The notes beneath the pieces were generated by a model. That model saw only the letters and a list, made by a program, of their open reading frames with translations, searched no databases and was not told the origin of the DNA. Shown here one piece after another: positions 28,058 to 38,225 of a DNA stretch of 64,000 nt (positions are counted from its first letter, which is position 1; each line of letters begins with the position of its first letter). The DNA lies in NCBI GenBank assembly GCA_018828385.1, contig JAHJVE010000012.1:87348-151347 (forward strand), read 5' to 3'. Origin of the DNA: Gammaproteobacteria bacterium. Its GTDB lineage: Bacteria > Pseudomonadota > Gammaproteobacteria > Burkholderiales > Rhodocyclaceae. The position numbers and the translations under genes were made by a program.

Positions 28058-29245
28058 TTACGCAGGGGGCAGCCCAGGCGCGTCCCTGTCGTTCGGCGCC
28101 GTCTCCGGCTGGATCTGACGCCGGATTGGGCCACAATACGCGCCAGCGGCGCGAGTGCGAGCATGCCCGGCTAGTTCCGATACCGCCTGTCGGGCCGCCC
28201 TGTCCACATCTGGCGGCAGGGGGCCGCCGCCTCGGACCGGCGGTGCTTCACCTGCCTGGCTACTATAGAACTGAATCAGCACTTCGTGGCGCAGCCCATG
28301 GCCCGTCACTCGCAGCCCCCGCTCCGTGATGCCGAACTTCGCCAGCACATAGTCGAAGCGCCGCAGATTCTGCTTCAGGGTATGGGCCGGGTCGCCCATG
28401 TGGGCGTCCCGGCTTGCCACCACGCCTTGCGCGAATTCGACGGCGGCCAGCCGATTGGGACTGTCCAGCGGGATGTGGCGGACGCGGCCGCCCTTGCCCT
28501 TGATGCGCACATACCGATCCGCCGCCTTCTTCTCCAGCGGCTTTCCTGTTTCCTCGAACGGCACGATGCTCTCGAAGGGGCGGAACTGGACCGACTCCTT
28601 TCGCCGCAAGCCCATTGCCTGGATCAGGCGCAACGAAGCGCCGACGTAGCGATCGAACTGACCTACCTTCGCCACCAGGGCATCGATGTCGATGCCCTGG
28701 GCTGCCCACCCTTTGTCGCGCTGGGCGGACTCTTGGCGCTGGTACTCCTCCAGGCTCAGGCCGTAGTGGCTCGGCTTGCGCACGAAGCCGTGCTTGCCCA
28801 TCCACATGGCCAGCCCCCGCAGGAAGCTCAGGTAGGTCTGGATCGTCGCAGGCGCCAGATGCGCCTGCTGCCAGACCTGCACCATCGCGTGGATGTGCTT
28901 CTGGCCGAGGTTGCGCGGGTCCGGCACCGTCTTGAACCCGGCCTTGATCTTCAGGTCGCGGAAGAAGCGCCGCAGAAACTGCGCGCGTTCCTGACGCGTC
29001 TTGTGCGAGACGGTTTTCTCCAGCGCCGTATGCTGGGTGTTGAAGAGTTTGATCAGGACCTCCAGCACCTTGAGCGGTGGCGCCTTGCCCGGCTGGTAGC
29101 GGGCCAGGATTTCCTTGGGTGTCTTGCCCGCCCAACCCTGGGGGCGAACGGGCTGCTGCTGGCTCGAGCGACCGGGGCTGGCAGGTTCCTGCAGCCGGCG
29201 GCGAGATATACGGCGAACGGTGTTGCTGGGGATTGCATTCGACAT
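28058..29245 (-). CDS. Integrase domain-containing protein (element-associated tyrosine recombinase type)
   Basis: 'SLRLIQAMGLRRKESVQFRPFE', 'GRVRHIPLDSPNR', 'TGHGLRHEVLIQFY...VSELAGHARTRAAGAYCG'; AAGGAG RBS before MSNAIPSN. Confidence 0.82.
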   Translation of the reverse strand: MSNAIPSNTVRRISRRRLQEPASPGRSSQQQPVRPQGWAGKTPKEILARYQPGKAPPLKVLEVLIKLFNTQHTALEKTVSHKTRQERAQFLRRFFRDLKIKAGFKTVPDPRNLGQKHIHAMVQVWQQAHLAPATIQTYLSFLRGLAMWMGKHGFVRKPSHYGLSLEEYQRQESAQRDKGWAAQGIDIDALVAKVGQFDRYVGASLRLIQAMGLRRKESVQFRPFESIVPFEETGKPLEKKAADRYVRIKGKGGRVRHIPLDSPNRLAAVEFAQGVVASRDAHMGDPAHTLKQNLRRFDYVLAKFGITERGLRVTGHGLRHEVLIQFYSSQAGEAPPVRGGGPLPPDVDRAARQAVSELAGHARTRAAGAYCGPIRRQIQPETAPNDRDAPGLPPA

Positions 29246-29911
29246 GGTCAGAGCTCCTTGGTCGGAGGCCAGCCGCCCGAACGGCAAGCCGATGTTGGCG
29301 ATGAAAGTGGAATCCAGGGCAGCCCCCGGCGGGACGGATTCCGTTGCCCGCGCCGGTCAGTGGTCAAGAACTTCGGCACCGCGCGCGACCACGGCGTCGC
29401 GGCACCTACCCAGGGGGTTCGTCGGCCAGCGCGTCTGCGCTCGCCAACTCGGTCGGTCTTAAAAACGAAACGGGTTGATCCGGCCCATCCGTGCATTTCT
29501 GCAGCCATGGGGGTGGTGATGCCGGCCGGCCTCTGGGGCATAGCGGGACATCGGCGGCGAGGTCAGGCCTCGCGCCGTCTGGTGGATCGGTTCTGGAGTC
29601 GTAGCGCCATCCACTCGCATGGGTCCGCCCCTGACCGAAAGTCCAGGGCAGTGTCGAGTTTGTGAGCGAAGGCGCGCGGGGAGCCCAAGCGGGCAAACAC
29701 AACCGCGCGCTGCGTGGAACGCGTGCTCAAAGGATGGCGGGAACAGGGGCACGGCATCGGGTGCCGGCCGAGTGCTCTGTGGGCCGTGGTGCGCCTCAGG
29801 GAACGCCCAGCGATGAACGCTGGCCAAGCCAGGGACATGCACTACGAGAAAGACCTCGGGACCGCCGCCTCAAGGGCGACGGCATTGCCGGTTCGAGACT
29901 GGCGCTTCAAG

Positions 29912-29969
29912 GGCAGGTAACGACTGCGACGCCTTTTGCTCCGCGATGGAGCGGGGCCAGGATGGCCCT
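29912..29969. repeat. Multi-hairpin repeat copy 4
   Basis: GGCAGGTAACGACTGCGACGCC, then GCTCC-GCGAT-GGAGC and GGGCC-AGGAT-GGCCC hairpins. Confidence 0.6.
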
Positions 29970-30295
29970 CGGGAAACCGTAGTTGACGCCAAGCGGGTAG
30001 GGCGGTCAAGCGGGCGGCTCGAAAGCGCGGCGAATTGCGGAGGATTGCGGGTGGCACTTGCGCGCCCGGGAGAGTGCGGTAAGGCGCATTTATTGTCGCA
30101 AAGCGGCGAGCAACGAGGCGGCGGGCGGCCTTGACGGGGGAAATCTCTGCCTCTGGTCCGTGGCGGGCCAACCCAGCGCAGTTTTCTTGTGACCTGTGCA
30201 CCGATGGCGCATCCAGCGAACGGGGTTGATGCCCGCCATTTGAATGAGAGCGTAGTGACACACACGCAGCCCCGCCGGGGGATGACGCTTTCAAG

Positions 30296-30333
30296 TGTCA
30301 GCGAGATGTTCATGCATCGCCGGTTCGCTGACA
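30296..30333. promoter_or_regulatory. Inverted repeat TGTCAGCGA-N20-TCGCTGACA upstream of the actin-like gene
   Basis: Perfect 9-bp arms 112 bp before the parM-like start. Confidence 0.45.
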
Positions 30334-30444
30334 GCGGGCCGTACCCGATGCCGAAATCGGCCTCTTTCAGTGGGGATTCCGTGTGGCGGGATCAGATCGC
30401 CCTGTCGATGCTGATCGACCTGAAACCTACCTCGGAGTCTTGCT

Positions 30445-31488
30445 ATGGAATTGATCGTCAGAGCGGTGGATGTCGGATCGGGCAACACCAAATTCGTCAC
30501 GGCCGCGGCCGGTACCGACATCCGCTGCGCCAGTTTCCCGTCCGTTGCCTATCCGTCGAGCGACGACTCGCCGTCGTGGCCGGCCAGTGAACGCAAGAAG
30601 ACCGTGTGCATCCCCATCGGCCCGCTGTTCTACGAGGTCGGGCCGGACGTGAGCCTCGCCGCCGACACCTTCCGCGCCAAACAACTGCACGACGAATATA
30701 CCGAGACGCCCGAGTACATGGCGCTGCTCAGGGGAGCGCTCTCCATGATGAAGATGAGCCACATCGACCTCCTCGTGGTGGGGCTGCCGGTGGCGCTCTT
30801 CGCGGTCAAGAAAGTGGCGCTGGAGAAAGCCATGATCGGCCGGCACGACATCGGCGGCGGCAAGGCCGTGACTGTGGGCAAAGCCCTGGCCGTGCCCCAG
30901 CCGCAGGGGGCGCTGGTGCACTACGCTTCCGAGCACCAGAAGATGGCGATCATCGGCAATGAGCAGAGCCTCATCATCGATCCAGGCTCGCGCACCTTCG
31001 ACTGGCTAGTGGCGCGGGGGATGCGTTTCGTGCAGAAGCAGAGCTACTCCTTCAACCGCGGCATGTCGGACGTACTGCGCCTGCTGGCGGCCGAGATCAC
31101 CAAGGATATCGGCTCGCCGTACCGGGACTACGACGCCATCGACCTGGCACTGCGCACGGGCAAGCAGCCGATGATCTTTCAGAAGCCGTACGACATGAAG
31201 CGCCTGCTGCCCCTGGCCGAGACCGTCGCCGAGCAGGCCGTGTCGACGATGAAGGAGTGGATCGAGGCGCCGCATAGCCTGCAGAACATCATTCTGGTCG
31301 GCGGTGGGGCGTTTCTGTTCCGCAAGGCGGTCAAGGCAGCATTCCCGAAGCACCGCATCCACGAGGTTAAGGATCCGATGTTCGCCAATGTGCGGGGGTT
31401 TCAACTGGCTGGACAGAACTACGCACGCAGTTCAATGGCAGCCACCGGGAAGGAGCGCGCCCAGGGCGTGTCGGGAGAGATTGAATGA
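30445..31488 (+). CDS. ParM/StbA-like actin-family segregation protein
   Basis: 'VRAVDVGSGNTKFVT', 'SLIIDPGSRTFDWLV', 'NIILVGGGAFLFRKAVK'. Confidence 0.85.
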   Translation: MELIVRAVDVGSGNTKFVTAAAGTDIRCASFPSVAYPSSDDSPSWPASERKKTVCIPIGPLFYEVGPDVSLAADTFRAKQLHDEYTETPEYMALLRGALSMMKMSHIDLLVVGLPVALFAVKKVALEKAMIGRHDIGGGKAVTVGKALAVPQPQGALVHYASEHQKMAIIGNEQSLIIDPGSRTFDWLVARGMRFVQKQSYSFNRGMSDVLRLLAAEITKDIGSPYRDYDAIDLALRTGKQPMIFQKPYDMKRLLPLAETVAEQAVSTMKEWIEAPHSLQNIILVGGGAFLFRKAVKAAFPKHRIHEVKDPMFANVRGFQLAGQNYARSSMAATGKERAQGVSGEIE

Positions 31489-31763
31489 GCACCGATCATG
31501 TGAAGGATCCCAAGCCCATTCGTCTCGTCTTCGAACTGGCACGGGCCGACCATCCGCGCCTGTATGACGAGTTGATCCAGTTTCACAAGGGTACCAAGCG
31601 GGTCAATCGCCTGCGAGTCCTGGCTTACGACGGCTTGCTGGTCCAGAGCGGTGTCTTCGCCGGGATGGGACGTGGCTCGCCTCATCTGCCTTCCGCAAGT
31701 AGCGCGCAGGAGGGCAGTGGCGACATCACCAACGACCTCTTCGCGCCAGCGATCGACGCGTGA
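31485..31763 (+). CDS. Small partner protein of the actin-like gene (possible adaptor)
   Basis: ATGA overlap with the parM-like gene; 'RLVFELARADHPRLYDELIQFHKGTKRVNRLRVLAYDGLL'. Confidence 0.6.
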   Translation: MSTDHVKDPKPIRLVFELARADHPRLYDELIQFHKGTKRVNRLRVLAYDGLLVQSGVFAGMGRGSPHLPSASSAQEGSGDITNDLFAPAIDA

Positions 31764-31770
31764 GCCGGTC

Positions 31771-32244
31771 ATGAGCAAGCGATCGCGCCGGCCGGTGAGC
31801 GGCCGGATGGTCAGTGCTTCGGACCTGGCCCAGATGGGCCGGTGCGAGAGATTGGTGGTGTTCGAACATCTCCATGGACGCCGGGGCACTGCTCGGCAGC
31901 GGCATGCTCGTGCACGCGGGCTGGTCGAGCATGAGCAGTTCTATCGGGAAGGCCTGGCGGCTTCCACGCAAGCTGATCGGAAGGGGCGCTGTTTCATCGC
32001 CACCTGCGTGTTCGGCGATGCTTGGCAGACGGAGGTGCTGCGCCGGTTCAGGGACGAGGCACTGCGACCCAGCGCTTGGGGACGCCGGGTGATCCGCCTC
32101 TACTATCGGGGGGCGCCCGGCATCTGCGTCATCCTTCGCCGATGGCCACAAATGCAAACTCTTGTGCGCATGGTCTTGGGGGTGATAGCGACGGGGCTTC
32201 GCTGGTGGTCAGACTTGCGTCGAGGTGGCAAGTGTCGGCGCTAG
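31771..32244 (+). CDS. CFIA-motif protein with Cas4-like N-terminal segment
   Basis: 'VSASDLAQMGRCERLVVFEHLHG' and 'RCFIATCVFGDAWQTEVLRRFRDEALRPSAWGRRVIRLYYRGAP'. Confidence 0.55.
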   Translation: MSKRSRRPVSGRMVSASDLAQMGRCERLVVFEHLHGRRGTARQRHARARGLVEHEQFYREGLAASTQADRKGRCFIATCVFGDAWQTEVLRRFRDEALRPSAWGRRVIRLYYRGAPGICVILRRWPQMQTLVRMVLGVIATGLRWWSDLRRGGKCRR

Positions 32245-32786
32245 CGTGGGGCGTCGGTTGCGTCGTTGCCGTCATAGGCTTCGCGCTGGTCATGGCGCGG
32301 CGGCGATCACTTGAGAGCCATGCCACACGGACGGAGCGGGCCTCACGACCGGCGGCGCTGCGGGATGCCGAGTTGGTCTACATGGAAAGGCTGTTCCGGG
32401 TCTCCACGCCCGTCGGACTGATGGCGAAACTTGACCGGGCATACCGGTTGCCCTCCGGTGTGATCGTGTTGGTGGAGTTCAAGACGCGCTGGAGCAACCA
32501 GCCGTGCCTGTCGGATGTGATCCAGTTGTCCGCCCAGCGGATGGCGGTGATGGGGCAGACGGGGCAGGCCGTGGCATCCCACGCGTATGTAATGGTGAAG
32601 ACTCAGGCTGGGCGGAGTTTGCCGACCGCACATTGTGTCGAACTGATGTCAGACGACCAAGTTATTGCCTTGATCAGGCGCCGGGGTGATCTTCTCGCCG
32701 GGCGCCTCTTGCCTCGACGGCCCTTGTCCCTGCGAACGTGCGATACCTGTTCGTTTCGGGGACGCTGCAGCGGTTTTTCGCATTGA
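32205..32786 (+). CDS. Cas4-like PD-(D/E)XK nuclease with N-terminal TM segment
   Basis: 'GLMAKLDRAYRLPSGVIVLVEFKTRW', C-terminal 'CDTCSFRGRCSGFSH'; GTG start inferred. Confidence 0.6.
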   Translation: MVRLASRWQVSALAWGVGCVVAVIGFALVMARRRSLESHATRTERASRPAALRDAELVYMERLFRVSTPVGLMAKLDRAYRLPSGVIVLVEFKTRWSNQPCLSDVIQLSAQRMAVMGQTGQAVASHAYVMVKTQAGRSLPTAHCVELMSDDQVIALIRRRGDLLAGRLLPRRPLSLRTCDTCSFRGRCSGFSH

Positions 32787-34085
32787 TCGGCGGTTCTCGT
32801 TAGTCGAATTGGCAGCAGCGTTGTCAGGAAAATCCTTCGTTAGATACGTCAGACGGTTGCCCAGCAACCGCCAAGCCTCTTGCATCTCTGCTTCGTAGGT
32901 GTGCCGCTGATAGATTCTCTTCGTTCTATTTTCCTCGACATGATTCAAGCATCGGTCAGCGACCTCGGGCAATACGCCCAAGCGAGTCATCATGGTGGCA
33001 CCGGTCCTTCGTAAGTCATGTGGCCCCCATTTGCCACCTGGCAACGTCAGTGTCGCAATTAATTTGCAACGCCGCTTCATCGACCCGCTGGGCCGTTGCC
33101 GGTCGCCAAGTTGCTTGGTGATTGTCTTGCTCGAGACCGCTTTCTTGCCATTGCGGCTAGGATAGACCCACGTCCCTTCGCCGTTGAGCTCCTTTACCTT
33201 GCGGAACTGCTTCACGGCAAAATCAGACAGATAGACGTTGTGTGGCTTGCCGTTCTTGGTGTCAGAGATTCGCCATAGGTGGTTGTCGAGATCGACGTCG
33301 GACCACCGCGCGCCCAGCAACTCTCCTATCCGACAAAGGGTCGAGAGGGCAATCCAGACGGCCGCCTTAGTTGTCGGCATCAGTCCCGCGCTCGGTAGCT
33401 GTTGGCAAAGTGCTCCAATTTCCGCTTCGCTCAGTACTCGATCGCGCTCGCCATCCGGTCCGCCGATCTTGACTTTGCGAATGCTGGCCGTGGGGTCCGC
33501 CTCAATGATGTCGCGATCGACGGCAAATCTGAACATTTGCCGCATCAGCGAGAAGACGACCTTTGCCATCCGATTGACGCCGCGGGCGAGGAGCGGGTCA
33601 GTCACCGATGTGATGTTCCCCTTCTTGACGTCTTCCACGGCGAGGGAGCCAAGCTTTGGGAGGACATCCTTTTCGAACATGCGGCGGATTTCCTTCCCAC
33701 CATCCTTGCGGCGCACCAGGTCCACCTCGGCCCATCGCTCGAAAAGATCCTTGACCGTTTGGCGTGCCTGGGCAGCCTCCAGGATCTTGCGCTGTGCTTC
33801 CTGTTCGGCTTGCCGTAGCTTGCGTTGCACCTGGGGGTCGATTTGCTGTTTGATTGACTCCCGCGCCTTGGCGGCTTCACTGCGCGCCGCAGCCAGCGGT
33901 ACCGACTCCAGGCTACCCAGCCCCAGTTTTCTGCGGTTCCCGGCAAATGTATAGACGAGCAGCCAGTCCTTTGCACCCGTTGGGCGCACTCGCAGGAAGA
34001 GCCCGCCACCGTCCGCTAGCAGGTACTCTCGCTCCATGGGCTTGGAGTTCCGGACTTCCTTGTCGCTGAGTTCGTGCAGAGCCAT
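32649..34085 (-). CDS. P4-type tyrosine integrase (DUF4102 + catalytic domain)
   Basis: 'LSDKEVRNSKPMEREYLLADGGGLFLRVRPTGAKDWLLVY', 'ALSTLCRIGELLGARWSDVDLDN', 'GPHDLRRTGATMMTRLGVLPEVADRCLNH'. Confidence 0.92.
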   Translation of the reverse strand: MALHELSDKEVRNSKPMEREYLLADGGGLFLRVRPTGAKDWLLVYTFAGNRRKLGLGSLESVPLAAARSEAAKARESIKQQIDPQVQRKLRQAEQEAQRKILEAAQARQTVKDLFERWAEVDLVRRKDGGKEIRRMFEKDVLPKLGSLAVEDVKKGNITSVTDPLLARGVNRMAKVVFSLMRQMFRFAVDRDIIEADPTASIRKVKIGGPDGERDRVLSEAEIGALCQQLPSAGLMPTTKAAVWIALSTLCRIGELLGARWSDVDLDNHLWRISDTKNGKPHNVYLSDFAVKQFRKVKELNGEGTWVYPSRNGKKAVSSKTITKQLGDRQRPSGSMKRRCKLIATLTLPGGKWGPHDLRRTGATMMTRLGVLPEVADRCLNHVEENRTKRIYQRHTYEAEMQEAWRLLGNRLTYLTKDFPDNAAANSTNENRRSMRKTAAASPKRTGIARSQGQGPSRQEAPGEKITPAPDQGNNLVV

Positions 34086-34269
34086 TGGACCACCTCGATG
34101 ATGTCAAACGAGTAAAATCGGGGGAACGATTGGGGGAACACTTAGCGTGCGCTTTGATGATATACTATGACACGTCATGAAGTTGTTCAAACTAAATAAT
34201 TGTTTGTAAACAACGTGGTGTTTAGCTGGGGTGGGGCGCGATGAGACCGGCTGATACGTCGCTTCACGT

Positions 34270-34316
34270 TTATGGGGTGCAAGGGGTCGCGAGTTCGAAT
34301 CCCGCCGCCCCGACCA
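34270..34316 (+). other. Partial tRNA-Pro (GGG) 3' end: attachment site / element boundary
   Basis: TTATGGGGTGCAAGGGGTCGCGAGTTCGAATCCCGCCGCCCCGACCA: anticodon loop through CCA; no complete 5' half in front; integrase 5' end ~190 bp away. Confidence 0.75.
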
Positions 34317-34332
34317 AGAGAATCAACGAGTT

Positions 34333-34364
34333 AGGCCAATCTTCGGATTGGCCTTTTTCGTTTT
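34333..34364 (+). terminator. Rho-independent terminator of the former tRNA transcript
   Basis: AGGCCAATC-TTCG-GATTGGCCT followed by TTTTCGTTTTTTC. Confidence 0.8.
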
Positions 34365-34410
34365 TTCTTCAATGGTGAGACAGCTATGAGCTACTGGTAT
34401 TGAGGGGCGG

Positions 34411-35934
34411 CTACTGGGTCAGGCGCTCAAATAACTTGACGGTGGTGTCGACGCTGCGCAACAGTCGCTCGCCTTCGGCAACGACGAGACGGGAATGCTG
34501 GGTTCTGCCGACATAAGAGATATCCGGGCATAGGGTGCGGATGAATTTTTGCCATTGGCTGGCTACTATTCCAAGCTGGGCATCTACTTCTGAAGGGGTA
34601 TTCCCGGTTTTTCCCAAGGCCTGCAGGTTGTTTTCGAACTCCTGGCAGGAAGGCGGTATCAGCGCAGCAATTTTTTCATCCAGGCATGCCCATTCGCGGA
34701 ACAGGAAAAACTTGCCTATGCGTTGCGACAGCATGCGGTTGCGGCCAGCAATGTTTACATAGTGGGCCGCAGGGAGGCCTCCTAGATCGGCGGCGTGGCC
34801 GGTCAACGCATCAGTTGCCTTAAGTAGTTCCTCGCTCAGTTCGAATACCTCTTCAACCCTTTGTACGGATATTTCCTCGACGCGCATTAATTGCCTGTAT
34901 TGCGGCCACAAAGCCTTGATCAGCGCGAATTTGTCGGCAAACTCAATCGCCAGTTCGTGCTGATCAAGACGGTCCAGGTTGCGCTCGAACTCCTTCTCGA
35001 GCTGGTTAAGCTTGATGAGTGCCTTCTGCGGAGCAATTGCGGAAACGACCATGCACCAGGCGATAGCCATGCGCTGGGAAAGAACCCGCAGGCGGCCACA
35101 CATGTTGACCAGCATGCCTGTAGACAAGGGGGACTCGGCACCTGGTGAATTGCCTTTGCGCTTTCTGCAGAAATTGAGCCGCTGCTTTGTTTCACCTCTA
35201 ACTGTATCGAGCAGGGCGGCATTCTGTATATGGACGTTGCGGCCATCAACGACGAGAATGCCGTTGTCGCTCAGTTCGCGCAGGTTGCGCGAAAATGACT
35301 CGGGGGTCATGTCGATGCGCGCTGCGATCACTTTTTTGCTGGCCTTGAGAACGACTGTCGTTTCTCCCGCCAGAGCGGCCCGCTCACCAGCCATTTCGAG
35401 CAGGTAGTCGAGTAGGCGCTGGGCTCCCGTCAATCCGTAATGATGACTGGCGGCACCGAGTTCGGTGGCAAACTGTCGCTGGGCCAGGGCTTCGATGATC
35501 CGATTGCTTAGGTCGTGGTGATTTTGGGTAGCCACTCGCAGCTTGCGATTATCGATTGCCACCAGCAGGGCTCGGGTGATGCTGGAACAGGTACTGGCAT
35601 AGTGCGTGGCGCCGAATACTTCTGCCAAACTGAGGAGTTGTTCACTCTGTACAATTTCCAGCACTTTTGAGGCGCCGCCAGGAGTCGTTGTGCTGCGTTT
35701 GACGCTTCCGTTGAACAACAAATAAGCTTCACGGACCGGTTCGCCAGCTTCATACAGGGTTCTATTGGCGGAAAGTTCAAGGACACGGCTCGCAGTGACC
35801 AAGTCATTGATCACGGCTGATGGCAGGCCGGCGAAAAACTTGCTGCCGGAAAGTAATTCTCGCTGGGCACGAGATGGATCTTTAATGCGGGCGTTCAATT
35901 GGCGCGACCTTCTCAGGATATGTCCTGAGCTCAT
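34411..35934 (-). CDS. Crp/Fnr-type regulator fused to PilJ/NarX-like sensor domain
   Basis: cNMP-fold N-terminus, HTH 'VIAARIDMTPESFSRNLRELSDNGILVVDGRNVHI', then 'GRLRVLSQRMA' and 'AGRNRMLSQRIGK'. Confidence 0.82.
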   Translation of the reverse strand: MSSGHILRRSRQLNARIKDPSRAQRELLSGSKFFAGLPSAVINDLVTASRVLELSANRTLYEAGEPVREAYLLFNGSVKRSTTTPGGASKVLEIVQSEQLLSLAEVFGATHYASTCSSITRALLVAIDNRKLRVATQNHHDLSNRIIEALAQRQFATELGAASHHYGLTGAQRLLDYLLEMAGERAALAGETTVVLKASKKVIAARIDMTPESFSRNLRELSDNGILVVDGRNVHIQNAALLDTVRGETKQRLNFCRKRKGNSPGAESPLSTGMLVNMCGRLRVLSQRMAIAWCMVVSAIAPQKALIKLNQLEKEFERNLDRLDQHELAIEFADKFALIKALWPQYRQLMRVEEISVQRVEEVFELSEELLKATDALTGHAADLGGLPAAHYVNIAGRNRMLSQRIGKFFLFREWACLDEKIAALIPPSCQEFENNLQALGKTGNTPSEVDAQLGIVASQWQKFIRTLCPDISYVGRTQHSRLVVAEGERLLRSVDTTVKLFERLTQ

Positions 35935-35951
35935 ACTAAGTAAAAGGCAAG

Positions 35952-35990
35952 AGGGGGAGAACTCCCCAATCGGATGAGTTCTCCCCCTTC
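35952..35990 (-). terminator. Terminator downstream of nirS
   Basis: GGGGGAGAACT...AGTTCTCCCCC long stem between nirS and the regulator gene. Confidence 0.7.
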
Positions 35991-35997
35991 TTTGGTC

Positions 35998-37807
<1,810 letters not shown>

Positions 37808-37854
37808 GGGGGACCTAAAGCACCAACCCGGGCTGCATGCGGATGAATTTAGTC

Positions 37855-37868
37855 TTGATAACAATCAA
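37855..37868. promoter_or_regulatory. FNR/DNR box TTGATAACAATCAA
   Basis: Second perfect TTGAT-N4-ATCAA, 61 bp from the first. Confidence 0.8.
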
Positions 37869-37928
37869 GCCGAATGGTGACTGGAGTGTTGAACCCTTGC
37901 CAGGAGTGGGGGAGACAGTAATTGAGGC

Positions 37929-38177
37929 TTATGCCATTTGAGGTGAAATGAGCGCCCTAAAACGGCCGGTACACGCAAAAATGCTCGCCTCGGCCTCCGG
38001 CTCGGTGGCAACCCGTGTCTTGTAATTCTTTCCGGTCAGAGCAACGGTATTGGGCAAGACCGACTGAACCTCATGCCAGGCCTGGACCGTATCCGAAGCT
38101 TCTGTTGCATTGACCCGATGAAAACGCAGCGTCGGCAGAGCCCCGGCCGAAGCGGATTGGTCGAATCCCACGGTCAA
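37929..38177 (-). pseudogene. vgrG fragment
   Basis: 'TLRFHRVNATEASDTVQAWHEVQSVLPNTVALTGKNYKT' nearly matches VgrG 40963..43800 'TLRFHRANATEASDTVQAWHEVHSVLPNAVALAGWDYKT'. Confidence 0.85.
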
Positions 38178-38217
38178 CCGGAAAAAATGCTCAAAAATGA
38201 AATTCGGGTTGACCGTG
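38167..38217. repeat. 42-bp dispersed repeat copy B, palindromic form
   Basis: CACGGTCAACC-GGAAAAAATGCTCAAAAATGAAATTCG-GGTTGACCGTG. Confidence 0.7.
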
Positions 38218-38225
38218 AAAGCGAA

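Noticed and set aside
28286-29665. 459-aa plus-strand ORF over the integrase
   Set aside because: Antisense to an integrase with catalytic motifs; biased composition.
34232-34316. Complete tRNA gene
   Set aside because: A TGGGGCG precedes the fragment at about the right place, but no D-arm or 5' anticodon stem forms and the length is wrong; only the 3' portion from the anticodon loop is tRNA-like.
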